NCBI GenBank assembly: GCA_027576995.1
Contig: JANBQC010000235.1
Coordinates: 1-40,202 of the forward strand
DNA length: 40,202 bases
Source: Dimargaris cristalligena
Taxonomy: Eukaryota; Kickxellomycota; Dimargaritomycetes; Dimargaritales; Dimargaritaceae
Reading direction: 5' to 3'
Positions 31,691 through 40,202 of the stretch are shown here, piece after piece. The position numbers and the translations under genes are program-made. The stretch's first letter is position 1, and each line of letters begins with the position of its first letter. The notes beneath the pieces are model-generated. The model saw nothing but the letters and a program-made list of their open reading frames with translations. It was not told the origin of the DNA and searched no databases.

Positions 31691-33810
31691 CAGGGAAAGC
31701 GTGGCATTCTATGGGTGCATCTCATGTCCACCTACCAGTGGTACATTTGTATCTTGCTCATACCTCCCTGATACACGCTTATCCAAGCCCTACTTTAGCA
31801 TTAGCAGAGTTTCTTCAGCTAACGAGCCTTTTAAATGGTGTTTGGTTTCGGCTAAATATGTATATTTCTATGACGTTTATTTTATTTGATACATCTATAC
31901 TTTGGGGGTATACGCCTGAACGCTAAGCCCAGATGGTGTAGAGGGATATGATAATAAATTGGTATGGAAGTTAATTTGGATTGCCTGGACTGCCGTCGGC
32001 CCACAATATGCTTAGATATAGTTAATTTAATTATTTGCTTTTAAACAGGGCTCAATTGCAAAGCAATGTCTCCCATTATATCCCAGAAACCACGGAGATA
32101 TGTGGATATAGCCTTACTATGGGTACAATCCCTTGACTTGCCAATTAAGCAATACTGTTCAATTGTAACAGAGACAAGTTTGGTATTAGCTGGGCCGGAT
32201 AGTAAATCCGTTGTGGCGGTGGTAGTGCATTAATGGGATTGGAAGTGGTCTATTGGTAAGTGCTGAATACTATTGCTGCAATAGTGACTCGGTTATTAAA
32301 GTCAGCCTCTTGAAAGTACAGGAAAGGGGGAAGGAAGGGGGAGGGAGTTTACTGGCATTGCCATCTATAAATAATATCTGAGAGTGTGCTTCTTATCCGG
32401 GGCCTGAATAAAGTGGAAGGACCCACTCATTAAAAGGGATAAAGGGGCTTGGTGCATGACAATTAAATGCAAGTCTTGGACTTTTCCCTTTCCATTTAGC
32501 TACCTGTAGACGCTAAAGGGACCTCTTCCCTAGAAATATTTTGCTTGGCTAGACCAGCCTTCCGCTGGTCTCCAAGATACACCAGTACCAATATGATAAA
32601 TTAATATGATTTTTGTTAGTCGGTTTGACAGGGCCAAGTTTGGTATAATCATCCTGTTTATGCCGCTCCTTGGCCAATTCATGGCAGGGCCTGTACCGAA
32701 GCCCCACAATTTAGCACCATGGCTTCCAACCAAGTGGCATTGGCTAGAAACAGCCGGCCACGACTGGCTTTGAAAAACTTGCGACGAAGGGGTCCTTAAA
32801 AATATCAAGTGAAGAGGGTCGCAAGACAGGAGATTCAGTTAGAACCAACGGTTGAGTGTGTCGGTACGAATATTCGTGCCTAAGAAGTATACTACCAAGT
32901 TTGTGGACCAAAATACAGATGAAGGCATAATTCAACTGCCAACCTGGTTGGGTGATTCCATGGACATGGCCCTTACGAGTTCGCCTAATTTTATCCTCAT
33001 CACTCTCGTCTTGTTTGGTGTCTAGCACCATGCTCAATTATTGAAATGCCCCGGGTCAAAGTGGCTGGGCATGGCTTGTGATTCATGGAACTACACAAAC
33101 ACTGGTCCCCGTTGGCTGCCAAGTGAGAGCCCCCCTTTTATTAATTAGACATTTCATTGGAGTCGACCCCCTCCCGTCTTGTTGTCCTCCTCGATAAATG
33201 GTTTAACCATCCACTTCCCTCGATGGACTACACTCTGGTCTATTCACTCCACTGGTTTGAGGCCCTAGGATATGGAATAGGCGATTCACTACTACTCCAG
33301 TGAAAATAGTACATTCCTTTATTATCAACATACCAGCAATGCGAATACCACATACCCCTTCCTCTTTCTTGAATCTGCAGTTGTCTAATTTAATAATATG
33401 AAGGCCCCGGCACGTTCGGGTTACTGATTAGAAACTCAACATTGCTCACACGGCCACCCCAGAAACTGTTGCTGTTGCCTATTTTGCCTGGGATACTTGC
33501 AACGCCAATTGCTCTTGCACAGGATCAAAGCGGAACATGCCCTTCGTTATAAAAAGCAACCCCTGCCCCACTCCAATGTATCTGCAAGTTATCTACTGAA
33601 CTCTAATTACTCCGTCAACACTTTCCTCCTATTTAAAATATTAAAACCCTTCTGTATAATCCCAAGGACTTTTCATCTACACCATCTGTTTATTTATGTA
33701 TTAAATTATTACTGGCCACTGCCGACACCGCCAATTACCGCCAGTAAAAAATAATCCCCCCATACCCAGCTTAATAATCGATTATCCCCCACTCAACCTT
33801 AGCCAACAAT
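31691..33810. promoter_or_regulatory. Spacer between TFA2 and PPN2-like copy 2
   Basis: The left part holds the TFA2 3' flank and nothing I recognise. A minus-strand frame beginning at the ATG near 33032 (MVLDTKQDESDEDKIRRTR) reads like protein, but I found no partner exon or homology. The right part, about 33380-33810, is the promoter of copy 2 and resembles that of copy 3 (37400-37817). Confidence 0.45.
33380..33810 (+). promoter_or_regulatory. Duplicated promoter of PPN2-like copy 2, TATA box at 33548
   Basis: TATAAAAA at 33548-33555 sits 263 bp before the former start codon and is followed by GCAACC and later CTGCAAG. The upstream word TTTAATAATATGAAG near 33390 recurs at copy 3 near 37411. 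Order and spacing are kept in both copies, so the promoter was duplicated with the gene. Confidence 0.65.
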
Positions 33811-35559
33811 ACGCGTGTTACTCTCGGCGGTGCTTTCGTTTTAGACCTCCACTTAATCGTGTGCGGGTCCTTGGCCCCTGAAGTCTCCGCCTCTGAACCA
33901 GGGGACTCCAGCCCCAATAGCACGTCGAGCGAAGCCCCGTCTGCGGGCGTATATCGGCCGCCGGGTGCCTTTCGCCTGGGAGGGAATCTCGGGTTCCGAA
34001 ACCCTAACCGCCCTCTTACCGAGCTGGTTAACCGGGGTCCCCATCGTTCCCGAAAGATGACGGCGAGTCCTCCTGGTCTATGGTGGGTCAAAAGAATCAG
34101 GCCAAGTCGAGACCTCCTACCGGGAATGGCTGGGGGGGGGGGTCCTCCTCCTCAATGAATAACAGCGGTAGTTGGAATAGCGGTGGGCGTTATAACAAAG
34201 GTCAAGGCGGGACGGACACTGGTCGTTTCAACGGCGGTCAAGGTGGCAGCGGTAACTGGTCAAATGCGGGGGGGGGGGGACGGCGGCGGGAGCTTTAGTA
34301 AAAATTCCCGCCCCAACCAATCCGGCCTGGATAGCGGCTTCTCCTCCACCTCCAGTTGGCGAGCCTCGGGGGCTGCCGACAGGGATGATAACTGGCGAAC
34401 CAAGAAGGCTCCCGGCGCCAGTATTCTCGAAAGTGGTCCATTGAGCGGTGGTAATAGGCCCCCTCAGACATCACTGGATGACCTTAACAGCAGTATGTCC
34501 AGTATGAGTCTCAAGTCGGGGCCCAACCGCAAATGGGAGGGAGATCGCCCAGGTCGAACCGAATCCCGGCTTTACAATACGAAAACTAGTGAATCGTGGG
34601 GCCCGCCACTGTTCGACTACGATACCTAGATCAAATACGTGAAACTACCCAATACTCATGAGCGATATATCATCATTGGTGATATACATGGTCAGCTGAA
34701 TGACTCGAACAAGTTGCTGGAAAAGGTGCAGTTCAATAAGAGCAAGGATCTCGTCATTCTAGCCGGTGATCTGGCGAATAAGGGACATGCCTCGCTCGGG
34801 GTTCTGAGGCTGGCTCCGAATATTGGGCCAAGTGCGTGAGCGGCAATCACGAAAACTATCTATACTCGATTCGTAAGGAAACCAAATTAGACAAACCCTC
34901 CAAAAAGTGGAAGGATGATCAGGTTTCATTTGTCAAGTAAGTGATAAAAACGACTGTTTATTTATGAGTGATTTTATTTATAGTCCATATGTTTACGTAT
35001 GAATTGCGCTATAACACTACACTCAGTGACCAAAAATTAGTGGGACTAACAATTTTGCTGATTATGATATGCCTATTTTAACAATCCTTAACTCGTCTTC
35101 TGGGGCGCAAATCTCTACCATAGCCAAATGGATACTAATGACTGGAAGTATCTAGACAGTTGCCCCTTAGTTCTTGAATTTCCGGACCTCGATGAAAAAG
35201 TGGTGGTGGCCCATGCGGGTGTCGATGTGAACGCGCCTATTGATGATCAAGACTCGAACTTCACCATGTATGTTCCCTATATGGCCAACGTAAAGGTGGC
35301 GGTCAAATATTACAAAGCTCATGCGAATTGGCAGGAGGAGTGGGCTCAAAAGCAATCTCAGGATGGAATGACGGTGGTTTACGGTCATGCCGAGCTGAAA
35401 ACCCCCGAAGTTCGACCATTTATCAAGGGCATTGATACCAGCTGTTATCTGGGTGTGGAGCTCACTGCCAACATTTACCCAGGTGACGAAATGGTGAGTG
35501 TAAGATGTACCAAAGCCCTGAAGCCGGGAAAATCTGAGACGGCGCCGTTATCGAAGTAA
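33811..35559 (+). pseudogene. Ppn2-like copy 2, disrupted
   Basis: The frame is traceable from 33811, with exon 1 ending at 34936 and exon 2 at 35124-35559, split by the same phase-2 intron as copy 1. Exon 2 is fully open: SCPLVLEF, VVVAHAGVDVN, MTVVYGHAEL, IKGIDTSCYLG. Exon 1 has a signal-peptide-like start, then a Gly/Asn/Ser-rich linker (34100-34320), then DIHGQ, GDLANKG and SGNHENY. Lesions seen: the start codon is ACG where copy 3 has ATG; a frameshift near 34040-34060; another at a run of nine or ten G near 34270; an in-frame TAG at 34627-34629; and a one-base deletion near 34815. Assembly errors at G runs could explain some of these, but not the TAG or the ACG. A shorter product from a later start cannot be excluded. 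Confidence 0.8.
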
Positions 35560-35720
35560 CCATGTGCTTCCTACTCATCTGAAAACAAAAATGCCCACCT
35601 CTTCTTTTGCTATCAAGCAATACGTTCAAGGAAAAGATAACTTTAACCGCGGTCGTTTTAGCTAAACCTTTTATAATTCGGGTTGATGTATATTAGTATG
35701 CCGTCCACTTGAGTGTAAAT

Positions 35721-35726
35721 AATAAA
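35721..35726 (+). terminator. AATAAA polyadenylation signal of PPN2-like copy 2
   Basis: A perfect AATAAA about 160 bases past the stop codon of the disrupted copy 2. Confidence 0.5.
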
Positions 35727-37399
35727 ATCTATCGCTTATGAACTTGGTAAGGGGAGATTCGCAATGTTCGTTTTGAGCCCGGAGAATTTCATATGGGGCG
35801 GCTAATACATTACGGTTAGTTGAATCGTTTAGCCATTGTCAATGGTATAGATTAACCCTAACCAATCTTCAAAGTGGCTTAATCAACGATTGAGGATTTA
35901 TTGAAAAATTTGTCCCGACGGGTCTTTCATCTTATCCTATTTCCCCCTATTACATTAGTTTATTTAGTTAACCTGTAACCACGCAGTATAACCACTTTTG
36001 TTTTACCCTACCGAAAATACAGTCCAATAAAACTAACCCCACCTAGAGATACCAACCATCCTCTAACTGTTTTCTTCCTTTACTTCCAGGTTAATTGCTT
36101 CGCCTTTATAATCCAACGCCATGTTGGGCCGATTTTTCGTGGCAGTCAACACGTCAGGAAAAAAGATAATATAAATGGCCAAGAAAACAAAAAATAGTTT
36201 AGCTGTCAAAAGAAAGAACTTGCAGCTAATTTTTGGTTGAGGCAACGATGGGAATTAATGAGACAGGGTCCTACTTTGAGGAGGGGCGGGTGGCCTTACA
36301 TTAATTGTCCAGCGGCAACCGTTCAATTGTCAGCTCGGTTGACCATACATGCCGCTCCTTTATTTCCTATCTAATCTCCCTCGTTCCACGGGATCCTCCA
36401 CTCTCCCACCTCATACTCCTAGCCTACACTTTACCCTTGCAGCCCGTACGCCATCTACTTTAAGTTTTCTTTGGGGTCTCTATTATCTATATTGTAACGA
36501 CACCAGTATACTGACCCCCCTCTCTTTATAATCCCAGGCTGGTTCATACACTGCTTTGTAGATCAATAAAGACAGCATCGCTATTGGGGCCAAGCTAGTT
36601 GAGAACATCGATTGTCTAAAATTAGATGGGCGGGGAACTGGCCTTGGCAATTCACACCTCGACCCATATTCCCTCTTGATGCGCCCCATTTCCCTTTTGG
36701 ATGGGCTTATCTCCAATATACTTGGGTGTTATTAATCATTATATTCGCCAAAAATTTATAGTGACGCTGCCTACACTGCGCTGCAAAATATACTAATTGG
36801 GTGGCAAAAAAATAGCAGTGATATCGGTTAAAATATAGTAGGTCCTTTGGTGTTTATATTGTCCATTAAAATATACGACACTAACCTAATTTTTTCAGGT
36901 TTATGAGTAACGGTTAAGACCCAAAGACAGGGCTTACAGCTTGCTAAACTCCGACTGGATAATTGTAGGGTTTTGTAATTTCTAGCATAGCATCTACTCT
37001 ACTACTCCCCGCCTTCGCTGTTCCTGATAAATTAAAGGCCGGGTCCGGTGGGACCGAATGTTTCAAAGATATACAATCTTGATCGGGACCAATATCTAAT
37101 ACTTAGTTGACGAATTGGGCTTCCAACAAGTGTTCGTGCTGACCCCACTGCTCTCTCCATCGAATGCATCCCACCTCCCCCCCCCTGTGCGCCAGTATTG
37201 CCCACTTTACTGCAAATTAACTTATGAGTGGCATAATTCAGCAGTTTCTTCGGCGGGTTACCATCTAATCTATTCATTCAGCTGACTCGAGACCCAGGTT
37301 TAATATTAGGTTGATGTGCCGCTGGCGGGAGGATCCAACCCCTATCCAATTAGTAGGTCGGCACCATGCCTCCTATCCCCTTACTCTTATTCTACTCGT

Positions 37400-37817
37400 A
37401 AGCAATATCGTTTAATAATATGAAGACCCCCGGCTCGCTCGAGCTACTTAGTTGGTGGCCAACATCGCCCATAAGGCCGCCTCAAAAGCAATTTCTATTG
37501 TCTGAATTCCCACCCGTATTTGCAATGTAGTTGTCTAGTACATGGACCAACTGATACATGCCTTCTCGTATATAAAGCAACCTTTTCCTGGCTCTAAATG
37601 AACTGCAAGCTGTCTATTTAATTATAATCACTCTATAAAAATCTTATACCTACTCTATTCAATAACCCTTTTTCTCGAATTCTATTGGCCGCTTATTGAC
37701 AGCACGCACATAATCTAAAAAATATTACCGGCCTCTGGTAAATCCAATCACTTTCTGTAAAATTTTCCCCGTCTAATCCCAAAATCAACTCTCTCCTACC
37801 CAACACCAACGATCAAT
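37400..37817 (+). promoter_or_regulatory. Duplicated promoter of PPN2-like copy 3, TATA box at 37569
   Basis: TATATAAAG at 37569-37577 lies 249 bp before the ATG and is followed by CAACC and CTGCAAG, in the same order as at copy 2. TTTAATAATATGAAG lies near 37411. Confidence 0.65.
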
Positions 37818-39986
37818 ATGCGCGTGACTCTTAGCGGCGCGTTTGTCCTAGTCTTCCACTTCTTCGTGTGTGGATCACTTGCTCCTGACGTTGCGGCCTC
37901 TGAACAAGGGGAGGCCAACGTCGGTGACCCATAGAACCAAAACTCCCCAACTAACACTTCCCGTCCACCCACTGCCTTTCGTCCAGGAGGGAATCTCGGC
38001 TTCCGAGCATCAACCCGGCCTCTCGAACAGACGATGGAAAGGCCCCGCTGGGACAATGGGCGTTTGCCTCCTGATAATACTAGCAGACCGCTTGGTCCGT
38101 CCAACACTGGTGGGAATTGGCAGAACCAAAACCAGAGTTACAATGGTCGAGGCAGCTTCGGCGGTTCAAATAGCGGCTCCAATAACCGGCCCAACCAAAA
38201 ATATAATGGCCCGTCCAACAATAACAATAATTATAGCAATAATCGGAACTCCAACCGTAATTACAATGACAACAACGGTGGTAATTACCAACCAGGTAGG
38301 TTCAATGGTGGCAGCAACCAAAGGTGGAAGGATGATAGGACTTCCACTTCAGCCGACAGCAGCCAAAACTGGCGAGCCAAGAAAACCGTGGAAACCAAGA
38401 ATAGCGCGAGTGCAACGGCAAAAAAACCGACCCTTTGAACCAGGATGGCACGACCCTCTCGAGTGACCAAGCAGCGGCATTGTCATCGTCAAATGTTGAC
38501 ACTTCGAGTTCTAATACGCAACCTGGCAAATCACTTATTTCGACCTCCTCGAATGACCAAGCGACATCACCATCACCATCATCGTTGTCGTTGTCAAATG
38601 TTGAAGCATATGATTCTAATCCACGACCCGGCGGTAAGCTTTTTTCAACTCCATCGCTTGCCGAGGGTTCGAGTGGCACACAATTCCCAATACGAAAGTC
38701 TGCGGGATTCAGCTCCGGCAATGTCTCCGACAGGCATTATTCCACTCGGGATGACTCAGAATATCCTCAGACGAACCCATCCATTGATAAGCTCGCCAGT
38801 TTAATGAGCAATATGCGTATGGACACTCCCAAGCAACTGCTACAACTGGACCCACCTACTCAAACGGGGTTACTGAAACTTCCCAACCGTGGTTCAGAGA
38901 CCCGTCGCAGGTTGGCCGAGATGGGCTCCACTGGTTCTCTAAATTCGGTGGGATCAACTCCGGGGAAAATATCCAAGTGGAAAAGTTACCCGAAGGAGAA
39001 CCATGGGCCTACATACTACTCCCGAAGAACCAGTATAAGATTGTTCCCCCCGCAGTACGACTACAGTTCCTTAGTCAAATTCGAGAAGCTGACCGACACC
39101 AGTAAAAGGTATATTATTGTAGGCGATGTACATGGCCAACTGACCGACTTGAAGGCCTTGCTGGAGGAAATGAAGTTCGATAGGAAGTGGGACCAAGTCA
39201 TTCTAGCCGGCGATCTGGTTGCTAAGGGTGAAGACTCCCTTGGGGTTTTGAAATTGGCTCGGGAAATCGGGGCCAAGTGCATACGTGGCAATTACGAAGA
39301 TTTTATTTTCTTGATTCTGAAAGAAATACCTCAAAACCGGCCCTCTAGGGATTGGAAAAATGAACTTACTATATTAGCAGGGTAAGTTTTGTACCATTTT
39401 TAAACCCTTCAATATGAGGGGGGGGGGTGTTTACTTCACCAAGATTTATCCCGAGGGCTATAAATACTGACCTACAAATCCATTGCTATTTTGTCCACTC
39501 CTCTATACATTATCCCGGTTTACCTATATCCTCTCCCACATGGCAACTATAATTAGTACACTGACCAAGGAGGACTCAGATTATCTGGATGGCTGCCGCC
39601 TAGTCTATCAGCTTCCGGATATAAATAATGAAAAGGTTCTTGTAGTCCATGCTGGTATGGATGCCTCAAAACCCATCAATGACCAAGACCCTGCTTTTGC
39701 CATGTATGTCCCATACTTGTGCTCCACCACCAGATTCAATGGCTATGAAGATTATCATGGAGTTTGGCAAGACCAATGGGCCAGTCATCAGAGACAGGAT
39801 GGTACCATAGTCATTTACAGTCATGAAGAAAAGCGGGAGCCAGTCATTGGAACATGGACCAAGGGTATTGATACCACTTGCTATAAGGGTGGCTGATTGA
39901 CAGCAATTACTTACCCTCTGGGTAAAATAACCAGTGTTAAATGCACTGACCACAGAAGGACCAGCTCACTCAACTCTTGGGATTAA
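37818..39986 (+). pseudogene. Ppn2-like copy 3, disrupted and missing a metal-site histidine
   Basis: ATG at 37818 opens a clear signal peptide (MRVTLSGAFVLVFHFFVCGS). Exon 1 runs to 39381 and exon 2 from 39557, with the same phase-2 intron as the other copies. A TAG at 37932-37934 interrupts the frame soon after the signal peptide. The frame then continues through an Asn/Gly/Ser-rich linker (38110-38330) to a run of seven A (38420-38426), where it shifts by -1 into the catalytic half. GDVHGQ and GDLVAKG are intact, but GNHE has become GNYE, and YGHDE has become YSHEE. A TGA at 39894-39896 falls within the conserved C-terminal block; homology continues 29 codons beyond it to TAA at 39984. With three breaks and a lost ligand, it is very unlikely to make an active enzyme. 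Confidence 0.82.
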
Positions 39987-40067
39987 TTTGGCTTATTGGT
40001 GGATTTGCCTACAGACCCTGTCTTCTCTACCAGTGATCTTTTTATCAAAATTGTTTTTCTATTTGAC

Positions 40068-40073
40068 AATAAA
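40068..40073 (+). terminator. AATAAA polyadenylation signal of PPN2-like copy 3
   Basis: A perfect AATAAA about 80 bases past the homologous end of copy 3. A second one lies at 40182-40187. Confidence 0.5.
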
Positions 40074-40202
40074 ATGTATCCACATCCACTCTAACCTAGT
40101 GCAATCTAGTGTATTTTAGCTGTTTATGTAAAGAACTGAACTCAAATCCTTGAAAACTGAACTTTATTTGAAAAGATAGATAATAAAAGGGAAAGGTGAT
40201 GA

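Larger units (their letters stand above)
35560..37817. promoter_or_regulatory. Spacer between PPN2-like copies 2 and 3
   Basis: AATAAA at 35721-35726 likely ends copy 2. A minus-strand frame at 36063-36245 encodes one hydrophobic segment (LFFVFLAIYIIFFPDVL) and a charged tail behind a good TTTGACAG acceptor. No ATG-bearing first exon could be matched to it, so I do not call it. The last 400 bases are the copy 3 promoter. Confidence 0.45.

Noticed and set aside
32744..33037. Minus-strand ORF with charged start MVLDTKQDESDEDK
   Set aside because: Protein-like only for about 20 residues; no family, no supported second exon.
36063..36245. Small one-segment membrane protein on the minus strand
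   Set aside because: The frame has no upstream ATG, and no first exon with a matching donor could be found.
38540..38600. Poly-histidine run in the +1 frame of PPN2-like copy 3
   Set aside because: It is the out-of-frame reading of the Ser/Pro-coding repeat in the conserved frame.
1..40202. CRISPR arrays, operons and bacterial ribosome binding sites
   Set aside because: Spliceosomal introns and fungal nuclear genes throughout; no spaced direct repeats of CRISPR type were seen.

Overview
The window is nuclear DNA from a fungus. It shows spliceosomal introns with GTAAG-type donors and CTAAC-like branch sites. It also carries fungal-type genes: a Reg1-like protein phosphatase 1 regulator, a DASH-complex subunit, a short zuotin without SANT domains, and Ppn2-type endopolyphosphatases. 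Several proteins look only moderately like yeast, and introns are frequent (up to five per gene, one flanking a 20-nt exon). An early-diverging filamentous fungus is therefore plausible, but that placement is inference. Many genes are split into exons too short to show as long ORFs; I rebuilt them by matching reading phase across splice sites.

Layout, left to right: a CpG-free, AT-rich edge (1-960); ALG14 (-, five exons); a REG1-like gene (-); a 7.8 kb stretch with no recognisable gene (4852-12624); DAD1-like (+); a divergent Rab/Ras-like GTPase (-); TRM12 (-); VPS24 (+, six exons); CWC15 (-, three exons); a 3.4 kb gap; an intact PPN2-like phosphatase (+); ZUO1 (-) and TFA2 (+) sharing a divergent promoter; then two more PPN2-like copies (+), both broken, running into a second CpG-poor edge.

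The recognised genes are mostly unlinked housekeeping functions: N-glycan synthesis at the ER, glucose repression, kinetochore, tRNA modification, ESCRT-III, spliceosome, ribosome-associated chaperone and transcription initiation. The unusual part is the right third. There a secreted or vacuolar metallophosphatase family has expanded to three copies with the same phase-2 intron. Two copies gained an Asn/Gly/Ser-rich linker, share a duplicated promoter, and are now decaying through stop codons, frameshifts, and loss of a start codon or a metal-site histidine.
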